A stretch of DNA of 64,000 nt from Ceratopteris richardii (GCA_020310875.1 CM035423.1:133876696-133940695), one strand, 5' to 3'. Shown: positions 12,301-25,372, numbered from the stretch's first letter. Notes: generated by a model not told the origin, from the sequence alone. Numbers and translations are program-made.

Positions 12301-13496
12301 GCATTGTCAGAAAAACACTCACTATCAGATAAGTGGGCAGTCTGCAGGAAGTTTTCAAAGTCAAAATTTGGATCCTCTGCTAATGTGGCCATGGATGCAA
12401 ACTCAGCATCGGTGGGTAGTGGAGGGGCAGATGGAGTGAGCTGTACCCTATCCCCTGATTGTGTTCCTTGGAGATGGATGGTGAAAGGGTCTACTTGGGC
12501 CTCTTCTCTAGGGGAAGCTTCTGTTGTGGCCTCACGAGGGATCAGGACCTGTGAAAGTGATCCATGCATTCTTTTCGCAGGTTGAACCCTGACTTCCGCC
12601 CCTTGAAGAATTCCAGTTGTGAGTATTTAAGGGCCCTTGCGATCGGCACATCATAGGCAAGGCATCTATAGATAATCCTGGTAATCGCACAACAGCCATT
12701 CAAGGTATGCTTCCTCACGCCTTGCTTGCCTGCTTCATATAACTGGTCGAGAATCCATATGGGCATTTTAATTGGCAAGCCTCCAGTCTCTGCTAGGTAT
12801 AATCCATATGAAGTGGCCTTGAGCTGGAAATGCGAAGTGTTGAAGGCACATCCGCAGTGGTATGGCGATGTTGGGGGTGAGGGCACACATTTCTTTCAAC
12901 TTCTTGATTTTGTTGTTCTTCATTGACTCTGGTATCAAGGGATCTCGATCGGAGGGTACATGGGTGCCATACATATGAAGGGCTTCCCTAATTAAAGTAA
13001 TATTCAATTCAAACTTCTTCATTTCTTCCTGGTTTGATAGAGAGGGCACCAGGAATGTGCCTGAATGATCTTTATCTCCTGTCGGCTTCAGTGTGGCAAT
13101 CAAGTAGTAGCACCTGAGAAAATCCGGTCTAGGCAAAGCTGCACTAAAGTAATCTTGCAATCTTGCTTTTTGCCAGATATCCTGAAGAGGAGCTGCATTC
13201 TATAATGTTTCAATTTCTCTTGAGAAGAATTGGAATGTCCACCATACTCCCCCGAATTCCAACTTGGATTCCCAGATATGATCTGCGTCTCCCAAGTCTC
13301 CTGGCATCTCATTGAACCAATGAGAATGCCCCTTTACTCTTTCTGTTAGGCCATTTGGTGGATCCGGAATGGGAATTCTTCTCACGTTCAAAAACTCTTC
13401 AGGCCTAGCTGTCAGTGGAGCCTCCACAGGCATGGTATCCCAATTGCTTTGAGTGCTAGTGCCTGCCTGAGACCTCATGCCTGCTGTTGTTGCCAT
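9385..13496 (-). mobile_element. Gypsy-1 extra 3' coding region, function unknown
   Basis: Between integrase and the 3' LTR lies about 4 kb with coding character on the element's strand. The part near 12.5-13.5 kb looks globular and aromatic-rich (W.FQFF). The part at about 11.2-12.0 kb is low-complexity Ser/Thr/Pro. A strong coiled coil lies at about 10.7-11.1 kb (long Leu/Glu/Gln heptads). A Trp/His-rich helical part follows at about 9.4-10.3 kb. Several breaks are present. Tat and Athila elements often carry an additional 3' ORF, but this one matches no function I can name. No RNase H or membrane-anchor signature was recognised. Confidence 0.6.
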
Positions 13497-14430
13497 GGGA
13501 ATCGGGTGCTTATCTGCTAGAAGAAGAAAGGCACATTAGTGTTGCATAGGAAACAGGATGTAATGGTGTTCCCTTCACAATACTAACATGAAAATCCCGA
13601 AGATTAGTGGTTAGAGGTGAAGTGTTTGTGATAGATGTGAGTGGTGATTAGAGGTCAGTGTCATTCTAGATGCATACTTTGGTTATGCAATGGACTCAGA
13701 ATGCACCTATGTCAGAGTGGATGGATTTACAAAATTAGGTCAGGGGGTTTGATACATGGTTTAAGTCTCCAAACTTTGATAGAGGATTCGTAGCTCTTAG
13801 AGCTAAAGACAGGTAGAGATTTATGAACTAGAGTGTGATGGATTTGGGACCTTTTGGGCACCCATTTCCAGACATTCCTTGGTTTGAATGAGTGTGGGTC
13901 AGGGTGGTATTTAGGTAGAGTTCCTGCGTTATTAGTCGAGAGGACTTGTGAGTGTTGAATTATGCCAGTAACTAGAGTTGGAGCTATTTGGGCTCCTAAA
14001 CAGGCCTTGGGCACCCATATGTGTCTAGCATTGGGGCTAGCCTTCATTAACCGTTTAGGGACCCAAATAGACGTGGTGCTCCTAGGAGGTTGCCTAGGGT
14101 ACTCCATCAATTTTATCCTTGATGGTGTGGCTTGTTTTTTGGCTCCTCGAGAATCTGCTATTAGAGTTGTGGGTCTTGGCCCAAGACAAGAGGTTTGGTA
14201 AGATCCTCGTCTTCACACACTAGCACTTTTGCTGGCATGAGGACCTCTTGAATGTAGAGGGGAAGTTCCACCTCTCCCATGCAAGGGGTTTCAACACCTC
14301 CTAATCCTATCAGATATGCTTCTAGGGGTTTTACCTCCAATTGCAGCTGCTGGCAGTAAGAAAGCCGAACTGCACTAGTGGCTGCACCTGAATCAATTAA
14401 AGCTCTTACGGTCCTTGTATTGTCTCCTTG
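13497..14430 (-). mobile_element. Gypsy-1 spacer between integrase and extra 3' region
   Basis: About 0.9 kb with weak coding character. It contains a short internal repetition of the phrase WVPK on the minus strand. No recognised domain. Confidence 0.4.
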
Positions 14431-16244
14431 TCACCCTTCTAGGGTCACAAAAGGTCGTCGATCCACTATCCTATGGGCACGTTCACCTGAAGCCTCACAC
14501 ATGGCCATGTGATAGCCTTGAGACTCTTGAGTGTCAATCATAGGCTGATCTCTCCCTTGGCTCCTCAATTTCATTCGTCGGATGCGCTCTAAGGCCTCTG
14601 CCTGTGCTTCTTCTCGAATTCGTTTTTCCTCCTCTTTACGTTTCTTGGTAGTGTTGAGCCGAGTTAACATCTCTTTAGTCAGGGGTTCTTGGTATAACTT
14701 GACTCTACATCCGCTTATGTAGCTAGGGAGAATCTCGCCTTCCAAAGTGGCTAGTTGTACTGCCCCACTAGTTGAAATCCTATTTATAATCATAGGTCCA
14801 TAGCCTCTTTTCTCTAATTTTCGTGCATGTTGCTTCAATGTGTAGACTAGGACTAGGTCTCCTGCTTTCAAGCCTTTATCCTTCACATGTGTATCAAAAT
14901 ATGCCTTTTGCCTCTTCTTCGCTGCATAGATTCCTGCAATCGTGTCTCGCCTAGACGTTCAAGATCAAAGATTCGAGAGGAGAGTTCATGGCCTGTCCAG
15001 TCATGCTCTTGTGCTACTTTCAATGTAGGTATTAAAAAGTCCAAGGGTAGCACCGCATTCTGACCAAACACCATCTGAAAGGGTGTGGCTTGGAGTACCG
15101 TTTTATAGGCCACTCGGTATGCCCAATCAGAGTGTTTATTGTTCACTAATTTCGTCAGTACATTGCAGAAGATCTTATTTGTACTCTCAGCCTGGCCATT
15201 AGCTTGGGGGTGATAGGGGGCAGACTTCTTATGTACTACCAAGAATTCTTGGAGCAGATTTTCAATAACTTCATTGAAGAAGTGAGTCCCTCTATCACTG
15301 ACTAGCTCTATAGGTAATCCATACCTGGTGAACACATTCTCAAACAAGAACTTAGCTGTTGTTTGTGCATCGTTCTTTGTTGTGGCTTTTACCTCTACCC
15401 ACTTAGTTAGATAGTCAGTGGCCACAATGATATACTCAGCATGTGAACCCTTAGCTGGGGGGTTAATAGGGCCTACAAAGTCTATTCCCCACTTAGAGAA
15501 TGCACGTCCACCCATCATAGGTTTCAGTGGCATTTCATCTTTGCGTATAGGATACTGAGTTTTCTGACACACATCACACCGTTTCACATAGGTATGTGCA
15601 TCCATGTGAAGGGTCGGCCACTAGAAGCCCGCAAATAGTATTGCCTTGATCACCCGATCTGGTCCAAAGTGTCCTCCTGCTACACCTTGGTGAGCAGTTT
15701 CCAAGATCTTTAGATATTCACTCTCATGAACACAAAGTCTTAGGTAACCATCTTTCCCACGCTTGTATAGATTATCACCAATGAGTGAGTAATCTAGGGC
15801 TTCTTGTTCTAGACTTCTTTGCCTCATCATAGTCATGTCTGGAGGGAATGTTTTCGTCCTTAGGAAGGATACTAGGGGTTCACTCCAATCCGGCACTATG
15901 GACACTTGATAAAGAGTGGCATGTTCCACAGGTGGTTTAGTGCAACAGATTGGGCATTCCTTGCACAACTTTTGGACATCAGCCTCCATAGTAGGCCAAT
16001 GCACTTCGAGTCTCTTTAGTGTCTGTAGGGTTCGTTGTTTTGAGTAGTGTTGCTCTAATGCACCTACATGTGCTAATTGCAACCATTTAGCGTACTCATC
16101 CTCTTCCACACAACAAGCCAAGATCCCTTGATCTGTGTGCTTGTACATACTTCCTGCCATGATGTGATACTTTTGGGCTTTTACTACCTCTCTATCCTGT
16201 GTGTTTATTACTGGGTGGTTAGGCCCGTATGTCAATACTGGCAC
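14431..16244 (-). mobile_element. Gypsy-1 integrase region
   Basis: The region holds an H-H-C-C zinc-binding part (H.GVAGGHFG ... CDVCQK) and an integrase core. The first Asp is in WGIDFVGPI, the second in LVSDRGTHF, and the Glu in QANGQAESTNK. A C-terminal part without chromodomain features follows near 14.43-14.88 kb. The family inserts element DNA into the chromosome. It is broken in places. Confidence 0.85.
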
Positions 16245-16259
16245 TAATGGCTTAGCCCA

Positions 16260-17158
16260 CTACGGCACCACTTCCAAATTAAACAAGCAAGCATCAGGAA
16301 GGTCATCTGACACTCCTTGTGGGGCTTCTCCCGATGTGAGCCTAGAGAGGTGATCTGCTCTCAAATGAGTCTTCCCTTTCCTTACCACAACCTCGAAATC
16401 ATATTCCATTAGCAAGCAAAACCATCTTACTAATCTTCCTATATTGCATGGCTTGTTCATGAGATATAGTAGTGCCTGATGGTCAGTAAAAAATTTAAAC
16501 TTATTAGCAAGCAAAAAATGTCATTTGTCTGAGTTCAGGAATAGGTTTGCCTAATGTTGGAATGAGCACAAAGATCATCAACATAGACTTCTAAGTTCTT
16601 CCTCAGGAACTCTTTAAATACATGGCACATTAGTCTTTGGAAGGTAGCGGGTGCATTGGTAAGCCCGAATGGCATTACTCTAAAGGCAAAAATGCCCCAT
16701 TCAGTGGCAAAAGCCGTCTTATGCTGACCTTCTAGAGCTATGGCTACTTGATTGTAGCCCAAAAATCCATCAAGGAAACTGTACACTTCCTTGCCTGCTA
16801 CTCTTTCTAAGAGATGTTCTGTGATAGGAAGTGGATAGTTATCTCGAATTGTGGCTGCATTGACCTTCTTCAAGTTAATGCATACACGCAACTTTCCATT
16901 TTTCTTGGGCACCACTATGATGGGGGATACCCACTCAGTGTGCTCAATTTCATAGATGAATCCAGCTTCAACAAGTCTATCTATCTCCTCTTTGATCTTG
17001 GCAGCATAATTATCATTATATGTATATGGCTTTTGCTTAGAGGGTTTGGCATCTGAGGTCATGGGGATAGTGTGTGAGCATATGTCAAGGTCCACTCCTT
17101 TCAAATCCTTGTAACTCCAAGCGAATACATCTCTGTATTCTCTTAGCAAGGCTATCAA
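16260..17158 (-). mobile_element. Gypsy-1 reverse transcriptase and RNase H region
   Basis: Motifs include WVSPIIVVPKKNGKLRVC, FLDGFLGYNQ, MPFGLTNAPATFQ and the catalytic YVDD. The RNase H connection F.TDHQALLYLMNKP and the HLRADHLSRL end follow. These are diagnostic of Ty3/Gypsy. A few breaks are present. Confidence 0.9.
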
Positions 17159-17467
17159 TTCGTGCTCTTCGTCTTCCGTCAGGTCATGGCCTATGTGCGT
17201 GCATCTCTCTTCTCCTTCTTCTAGGGCTACTACTATTTTCTTGGTGGTTTCTTTGTTATCATAGGCTTCTCTTGATTGTGCCTCTCACTTAGGCATTCTT
17301 ACCATGACTCTCCTGTCGTCTATCTCATACTTTTTAAAGTTTTCAAGGACCTCGAACAAAGATTCTTCCTCTTCTGGTGTGACTTCTCTCTTCTTTCTTT
17401 TCTTTCCTTCTTCCTTCGGGGTCACATGTGTGGCTAGCCTTACGTCATTTGTAAGCTCTCCATGCCT

Positions 17468-18350
17468 CTAGGGTTGAAGTTCTACTTCATAGAAGTATTC
17501 TTCATCTGATGCAAAGGGTGGGTCCATAATGATTGACTCTAGATCGGAGTCGCTTGCATGCTCAAATGCATCAGGGCTAGGTTCACACTCTTCTAACACT
17601 GCCTCTCCCATGATTGGCTCTATGGAGAAGACTGAAATGTCATAGCCATCTTCGTCACAATGAGGTGTCCATTGTTCTTCATTGATGGCTACATCCATTG
17701 TTGCTAGGATTTTTGCCCAGCCGTGGGGTTCAAATTCCTCGTCAGGAAAGACTACAGGTGCATAGGCTGGCTCTTGAATTGATCTATGTGTTTCTTTTGC
17801 ACCTACCTCTCTGGCTTTTTCTCTTTTCTCTTCTTCTACTGCCACTTTGCACATCCATAAGTGGGTGTCTTCATGCATCCATGAGGATCCTAATCCTATG
17901 GAATGCACAGATTTCGTATCATCTTTGGCTCTATGGATGGGATTCCATTGGATAGGAGGGACATCTCTATGAGAGTAATCTTTGAGATTCACTTTGGTCG
18001 TAACACCTAAGTGTTGCAGGTACAAGGAGTTGGTTCCCCAGTCCTGTACCACTTGCAACTGTCGCATAAATGGTCTTCCCAATATCATTTCATATGCATG
18101 ATTTTTTCTAAAATCACATATAGCAAATGTATGCTCGAACTCGACACCACATGTGGTGAGAGTTATGCCTTCTAGCAATCCCAAGGGCCTCTCAATATGG
18201 CCATCGGCCATCTGCAATTTCATTCTCGTCGGTCGGAGTGCTGGCTTGCCCCAATGCTTTCAGAGGGAAGTTGTAGCAATTGCAACTCCTGCACCTGAGT
18301 CCAAAATTGCCTTGGTTGTGTATCCCTGATGGGTAACTGGGAGATAGGTA
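17468..18350 (-). mobile_element. Gypsy-1 protease and linker region
   Basis: An aspartic protease active site DSGAGVAIA lies near 18.26-18.31 kb on the minus strand. It is followed by M.LGRPF and VQDWG strands and an acidic linker leading into reverse transcriptase. Confidence 0.8.
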
Positions 18351-21300
18351 TTTCCTTCTTCTCCTTCACTCATGTCTCCTATCTTATCCAATGGTATTTC
18401 AGGCACTGTTCTATGAGATCCTACCTGGGAACGCGATTTCACTATGTCAAGCACTTGCTTGGCTACGTGTTTCCACACTTCTGGCTTAACTTTGAGTAGC
18501 TCTTCTAAAGTGAGATTGCACTGCACCTTAGTGTTCTTTACTACCTCTGTGTTCCTAGGTATGATTGAATCTTCGTTTCTTATCATGACTGTGGGTGCTC
18601 TCAGGCAAGTAGACTTGGTTTCCCATGGGCCTGTGAAATGTGGTAACTCTTGCAAGGAATTAGACTCAAAGTCTAACCTCTCATGAGAGTTGACACTTTC
18701 CTGTTCTTCATAAATAGAAGGGATGTCCTGTGGGAACTGATCATGTGTGTCATCCACGAGTTCAATGGGAGGAGGGGCTTCACTTCCCTTAGCCCATTTG
18801 TCTTCTTGAATCTCTCGTAGGAATTCTGGAGTGAACCTATTCATAGAAGAGGAGGTGTCTGGTTCAGTGGAATTAGGCACATAAGCTTCCTGTGGGGGAT
18901 GGCTTATGTTTTTGCTTGCCTCATCTCTTTCTCGATTTTTTTCTTCCTTGGCAGATCTTGCAATTATGCTCTCTAACTTCTCTAGGAGTCCATCCAAGTG
19001 CAATTGTGTCTTAGCTGAGCCTGAGTGGTTGAAAAGGCGACTGGCTTCAAACATGGTCTGAGCCAATGCGACCATTTTCGCACACAACTTGGTTCTCTCT
19101 ATCTCTAGGTCGGCTCTAGGATAACACTTGTCATGATCCGTCACATTTGGCCCTTCTTGAATTCTGGCTTGATATGCTTTAAGCATCATATCTAGATCTT
19201 CAGGAGTGGGATCGGCTAGGATTGATCCTACTCTGGGTGGTGGGTGGGTCAAGGGTGGTGTATTGAAAGGTTGGGGAATGGAAGAAGATGGATTGGCGGG
19301 TAAAGGGAAAGGTGGTGGATGGTTGGTGTGAGAGTGGTTTTGAGATGGGAGTTCACTTATCTTTGCTTTGGTTTCTCTCAAGCTTGCTTCAAGTTCACTC
19401 ATTTTCTGTGACCATTGTCTTTTCATTCTGTCCCGGCTATCTCTCCATGCTCTTGTCCTTTTCTTGGTTATACTCTCTGTCTCACTAACCTCAGCACTCT
19501 TTTCCTGCCCTACTCCTTGAGTTTGATGCAAGGCTTGGGCTCTAGTGACCACATGCACTGGGGCTGTGGCAGTTAGACCTCCCGTAGAGCCTACCACTAA
19601 CCCAATGACGTTGATAGGAGTGATTTTAGGCATGTTATTAGGGTTCTTTGGGCAATCTCGTAGGAGATGCTCTTTTCCGCAGTCTTGACAGAAACCCTGA
19701 ATTGTCACTGGTTGGGGTTGTGTAGAGGCAGGCAGTGGACAATCACGTATAGGGTGATCTCCCTGACATCTGAAGCATGGTCCTCTAGGGAATGGGGGTC
19801 GTACCTGCCTAGGTTGAGGTCTAGAGTTGGGGTTTGTGTACATGACATTAGCATACTCAAGCTCCCCACTATTTTCACTTGGATCCTCATAATAGTATGA
19901 CTCGTTATGCTCGGGTGACTGCATGTAGTAAGCCTGTGAGCTATCAATATGTGATAGAGTCAAAACTATGGTCACTTGGATCACTCTCTGATAGCATTGG
20001 GGTGACTGGGACTATGGATTTGTTCGGATTTTCTTCAACAGATGCATATTTCACTGGGATCACATTGGTTGGAGCAGGGGGTTGCTGCACTAGGACTGGT
20101 TGAGGTCTCTGCTGCCCTTGATAAGGTGGCTGATAAGGTTGCTATGGTCTGTTGTATTGTTGTGGAGGTTACTGATTCTGGTATCTACCCTGTTGTGGAT
20201 ATGGCTGAGGGTAATTTTGCCTAACAGTTTGTTTGTTACTTGGAATTTGTTTGCTAGAGACACCTAGTTTTTGAGCTACCTTCTTGGCAAGTTCCTCAAT
20301 GGATGTGGACTGACCAGATGTAAGACTACTAGAGCTATCCGAATCCTTATAGATTTTTGATAGCTCTAACTCCTCGCCTAGATTATCCTCAATGTCTAGC
20401 ACATGCGCATGCATTCTTCTATAGTTCTGGGGTCCTTTAAATACACATATGACCTAAGCTTGGTGCTCAACAAGCCATCTAAGAACAAAGCCACTTGCTT
20501 GGCTGGTGTGGGTAACTCAGGCATCGGGCACCTCTCTAGGTATTGCCTAAACCGTCTTCCTGCTAGTATGACCGTCTCTTGAGGTGTTTGCTTGAAGCTA
20601 TGAATTAGTGAGGAAGTGTTGTGCCTTATACCACTCTTAGAAAACTCAATGATGATTGCTTCTAGGAGCTGGTCTATGTTTCTGAAATGCTTCTCGTTCA
20701 GTGGTTGAAACCACGTAAGGGCAGTGTTCCTAAGGGTTAGACCAAAAGCATTATATTGTGTGAATAGATCCTCTACATGTTCAGCTTTCAAGACTTGCCT
20801 AAATTCTGCCACATGGTCATAAGGGTCTCCAGTGCCATCGAAGCAATTATTCATGGACTTCACTAGTTGAGTTGGCCTCAGAGTCCTAGTGTGTTCTCCC
20901 GGCCTTGGCAAAGGAAAATCATCAGCATTTCTTTGGTTCCTTGGGTCTCTAAATCTCTCAGTTTCTTCTCTATCCGTCCCCCTTCTCCTTCTTTCTCTTC
21001 TCTAGGGGTTGGCAAAGCTTACTTCAGGTCTATCTCTACTTCTATCTCCTTGAGCTCCATGAGCCTGGGAGGTCCCGGCTCCTTGGTGACCATAGGACAC
21101 ATTACACCGTGGTTGGGGAAAAACAAATTCACCCTTCCATGTGTAGGCATGTCTGCCATGCTCGGTGACCATGAAGATTCTCTTCGATGTATTGTCTAGG
21201 TATGTTACTTTGCCTGGGCTATCAGGGTCTTTAAACTCATAGATTGTGAGAGCACTCACTTCTTGAGGGTGAGCAGGTTTATATCTTCCAAAGGCCTCAT

Positions 21301-21889
21301 CGGTTTCTGGGTTTAAAAGCAAATCTATGCTTTTATTATCCTGTGGGATCCACTCTGGAGTCATGATTCTGGTCAAGACAGATTTACCACGGGGAGTTCT
21401 TGGCTCTCTCTCTAAATTCGCTTGCTCTATATCACCCATGTCGGTCTCCGCAATCACATTTCCAAACTCATCAGTTTTATCAGGAAGAGTGGTGACTACA
21501 TATATAGTCCCCTCTTTATCTAGGTATGCTCCATTCTCAAACTTCACTACCGGGTGTTCTAGTCCATGGGATTGATCGGGGTTCTTAATCTGGACCACAG
21601 ATCTTCTCAGTCCGTCTTCGTAGATGCGATCACCTAGACGATTAGTCCTGATGTATTCCAATTGAGTCTTGTAAGGTCCCTCTGGCTTTTCCAGATAAGC
21701 CACCCCTGAACTACCTATTAGTCTCTCCATGTGATAGGACATTTCAGAATCACTTGTTTCTAATCGTGGAGTGTATGGGTAATCACTCAACTGCTGGGCC
21801 CAAGACCTAGCAGTGTGATTGACACTAGCTTCAGAAGATCTGAGGCTTTGTCTGTCTCGGCCTAAGTGTCTGCCTGACCTAAGGTTCAT
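18351..21889 (-). mobile_element. Gypsy-1 gag region with zinc knuckles
   Basis: The start near 21.89 kb reads MNLRSGRHLGRDRQSL. The capsid-like part at about 20.4-20.9 kb contains FDGTGDPYDHVAEFRQ, GRRFRQYLERCP and LFLDGLLSTKLR. Two zinc knuckles lie near 19.65-19.8 kb (CFRCQGDHPIRDC and CQDCGKEHLLRDC). A Ser/Pro/Glu-rich tail runs toward the protease. Some breaks are present. Confidence 0.8.
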
Positions 21890-22789
21890 ATGCCTGGTTA
21901 TCTACCCCCTTTGGTCCCAAGTACACTCTCGTTGCCGGTTATTTTGCACCAATCACTTTGTTCTTTTTAGTTGATTATTATGTTTATGAACTTGTCTGAT
22001 GTCTCGGCGTCCGGAATACTTAAGTGAATTTCGCACTTGATAATTGATCGATTCAAGTTTACTTTTTTTCCTTAGGGTTTTCACACTTAAGTCCTACTTA
22101 ATGCTTGCACTTGGTTGATTAGTTCTCTTAGACTTATTTTGTGCCTGACGCTGACCTAATTAATTACCACACCTAAGTCGTACTTAGCCTAGGCTAGGAA
22201 TTGACAAAGGAGGGTTCAGAGAACTCCCAACCTCAATACTCTGGTTGCTCAGACTTCTACACCAGCCCAAGAAGCCTTCTCCCAAGCTTGGTACTCACCC
22301 TTGCTAGCCTGCCTTGGAATACCTTGAGTGCACGCAATGTTCCTGCAACATTTCACAAGTTAATATAGCTCATTTACCACAATGAATTGAAACACACATA
22401 TCAGCAATTATGGACCCCCTTTGGAGTAACTCACTAATACCCCAAAATATTATGACCACCTAGTTCCACCTAATGGTCAACTTAAAAATACATGTTCTAA
22501 AACTCCGCGTATGATTCTTACAAAAACCAGATGAGGTCCACGTAGGATTCTCAACAAGCTTTCCAACGAGACCAAAATCTCATCAATCAGAGTTTGTATG
22601 GTGAAGTTATGACCAATCAGGCACTTAGGGGTCAAAACAGGCTCTCACGGTTCAGGAGATCCCTCTCTGGTTTCTAGGTGTTTTGCCCACTCCTAAGGCT
22701 CTAATGTTATCCCAATGTGTCTAAAATTAAGCCCAAATATACCTCAATTCACTCAAAAATTCACTCTAAAATTTTCATGCGTTAAGGAC

Positions 22790-23020
22790 GTGTATCGCGA
22801 TAGGTCGGGTCGGTGTGTCACGATAGGTGGAAGTGTCGCGATAGCTCGAGGTGTCGCAATAGTTCGAGGTGTCGCGATACTTGGGAGTGTCGCGATAAGT
22901 CGTGGGTATGGTGAATTTTGTTGTTCTGTCTAGTGATCCTAGGAGCTCTAGGCCTGCGCAGTGTCGTGGTGCACTCAGAATCGTGATCGGGTGAAGTTTT
23001 TGGAGTGTCGCGATAGCTCA
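22790..23020 (-). repeat. Short CTATCGCGAC-type repeats in the Gypsy-1 leader
   Basis: On the element's strand the motif CTATCGCGACAC and close variants recur about every 18-20 nt between 22.79 and 22.90 kb, with another at about 23.01 kb. TCGCGATA occurs five times exactly, plus near copies. This lies between the primer site and gag, in the untranslated leader. Confidence 0.8.
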
Positions 23021-23344
23021 AGCTCGACGCCTCGGGGCTTGCGCAGACAAAATCCGTACCTGCTGAGCTTGCTGGAGATGATGATGGAGCTGCAACCTGC
23101 AAGAAACATGCAAAAAAACACACACAAGCAAGAACACATACTCGCTCTCTCTCAAACTCGCACAAAGCAAATGAGGAAATGGTTTGGAAATGAGAATATA
23201 AGGTGGAGAAGGAGATGGTGGAGATGAAGATGGAGATGGAGATGGAGATGGAGATGGAGAAAAATCAGAAATTTACCTACTACTTACCATTCCAACGCGT
23301 CCTCTCTACGTCTTACCATCACACGCTCGTCCTCAAAGCTCGAA

Positions 23345-23362
23345 TCCCCGGCAACGGCGCCA
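23345..23362 (-). other. Gypsy-1 primer binding site (tRNA-Asp)
   Basis: The plus strand reads TCCCCGGCAACGGCGCCA, the 3' end of plant tRNA-Asp, so the element strand is its perfect 18-nt complement. It lies 8 bp inside the 5' LTR. Confidence 0.9.
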
Positions 23363-23370
23363 AAATTTGG

Positions 23371-23941
23371 TGTAGCTCAGTGATGAGTAGCACCTCCTTT
23401 AATGTCAATCCGGGAAGACATGAGGATGGTATGAAGACCTCGAGCAAGTGAAGGCACAAATGGGTGAGTGCGAAGCACACTAACATGCACACACATACAC
23501 ACACACACGCACACACAACAAGAACAAAGAGAGTAAGACAATGGAATCACTTCTATTGCAACCAAATTCTCATACAAGCTCAAAACTACAAGAAGCTAGC
23601 TCAAAAATGAGCTCTCTAGCTCTATTTATAGTTTTTGACTAGTTTTGGCCCTGTCCAGACCTAGTGTCCGGCCTAGTTAAAAATTAGGTTCCAGGGCTTA
23701 TTCGAGGGCTCAAACGAGATCTAAAAAATATGAAAATTGGCAGGCCACTACTTCTAAGGCTCCCCAAGCTCGAGGACTCCTTGGCTTGTACAAAATGGAG
23801 CTACAAAAAGGTGAAACAATATTTACAAGGGTTTTTAGTGATGAGAATCACTTTTAACATGGTGTAAGGTTTGGAAAAATTTAGTGGGTTGCCTTAGTGC
23901 TAGATCTGCATGTATGCTCGTACTTGCTTCATCTGCCAACA
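23371..23941 (-). repeat. Gypsy-1 5' LTR with promoter
   Basis: 571 bp. The element-strand TATA box CTATAAATAG is at 23,622-23,631, beside AGCTAGAGAGCTC. The same core promoter phrase is preserved in Gypsy-2 (48,580-48,589), so it is probably the working promoter of the family. Confidence 0.95.
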
Positions 23942-24033
23942 AAGTGCCCTACATTGTCAACAATTGCCACGAAGCGCATAAGGTGCTTCATAAATGCTTC
24001 ATCACCTTTATGAATGTAGAGAAAAAGGTCAGG

Positions 24034-24103
24034 TACATAGTACTCATCCTCTTCTTTTTGTTAAGCTATTTTATTAAAAGAATCGTTTCATCCAACAAGT
24101 GCC
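24034..24103. repeat. Right copy of the host duplication flanking Gypsy-1
   Basis: Matches 8,621-8,690. It continues AAGTGCCCTAC as the uninterrupted target sequence would, which supports the reading of the Gypsy-1 insertion point. Confidence 0.8.
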
Positions 24104-25312
24104 CTACTGCTTGCTCTATAAGTGATTCTAGCTCTTTTTTGTTAGAAAGTGAGAAATGAGAGAATAAGAATTGATTTTATAGTATCAATTTTTTCAAGTG
24201 ATAGGAATCCATTTAAAAGTAAAAATAATAGTTGTAAATATAAAAATCATGCAATTACTCCCAAAAAAATGGCTCTTAAAAATGATTGAGCAAATAATCA
24301 TTTAACATAATACGAAGTACCAAATCTACACAGTATAAAAAACAGAAATCTTGAAATTCTAAATCGTAATACTTCCCTAGCAAAAGAAGATGATCGGACA
24401 ATCTTGTGGTAGAACAAGGATTATGAATGGTGAATGGGATGCGTGTACACTCCAGTACTCAGATAGTTCATGAGCTATGACAATGGAAGTTGAGTTCCAT
24501 TTATGCTCCACTTAGGAAGGCCTTTAATTTTATTCTTCAACCTCTTACCAATTTTTAGACAAATAAAAGACTTTAAATATCACATTTGAATAAAAATAAT
24601 TTTTTATAAATAAAAGAAGTACCATAATTTTTTTACCTTATGCCCTTGAATTTTGAACTTGGATTGATGCAAATCCTCAAATCCCATTATTACCGGATGT
24701 TCTCTCACGTTGGCAAGGCTCCAATGATGATGCACTGAAATGACTTCCATTTTTTCGTTGGTCAGATTTATCTTAATTTCAAATCAAATGAAAAAACCCT
24801 CCAAAATTTGTAATGGCATCCATTCACCAAGTTTACACATCCAATGATCAGAATAGAGTCTAATCTACAATGAAGTACGGTGTTCTAGTTACCAAAATCC
24901 TATGCCTGTTACACCAATTTTACAAAGGTATCTATCCCCTTTGGACGTCCTTCACAAGTCCCCAATTTTCACCTAGGTTACACTCCACTATGTGATATCT
25001 TTACACATGATTGTTGAAGTCTCTAGAACTGTGAATATCTGAAATAGATGTAAAAAACAATGAATAAGAACACACTAATGTAATCCTCCAAATCTAGAAA
25101 CTTTTATGAATTTCAAAGATTTATGTATATCCATCACCATCTTATGCTTCAAAGATGTCAAGGACCATATATCAAGATGTGGCCACTTGAGCTTGAAAAG
25201 AGAATCTACCTTAATCATTTCTAACCTACCAAAATCATTTGATGAAGAGAGTAAAACATATGTGTGTGTAAAAAAAAAACTCTCATGTAAAAGTTGAGCA
25301 TGACAAGCTTGT

Positions 25313-25372
25313 GGAAAAACAAATGATGGAAAAACAAATGATGGAAAAACAAATGATGGAAAAACAAATGAC
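25313..25372. repeat. 15-bp tandem repeat, four copies
   Basis: GGAAAAACAAATGAT is repeated four times, the last copy differing at its final base. Confidence 0.9.

Larger units (their letters stand above)
8691..23941 (-). mobile_element. Ty3/Gypsy LTR retrotransposon, OTA (Tat/Athila-like) type, 15.25 kb (Gypsy-1)
   Basis: The element lies on the minus strand, so its 5' LTR is at 23,371-23,941 and its 3' LTR at 8,691-9,259. A perfect 5-bp target duplication AAGTG sits at 8,686-8,690 and 23,942-23,946. Parts in coding order are: 5' LTR, tRNA-Asp primer site, repeat-rich leader, gag with several zinc knuckles, protease, reverse transcriptase, RNase H, integrase, a long extra 3' coding region, polypurine tract and 3' LTR. 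No chromodomain is seen after integrase. With the tRNA-Asp primer and the extra 3' ORF region, this points to the non-chromodomain OTA branch. Several breaks interrupt the coding regions. The LTRs differ by about 7 substitutions plus two small indels in about 570 bp (about 1.2%). That implies an age of well under a million to a few million years, depending on the lineage's substitution rate. Confidence 0.95.

Noticed and set aside
11032-12585. Plus-strand ORFs inside Gypsy-1
   Set aside because: They are antisense to the element's extra 3' region, with no independent support.
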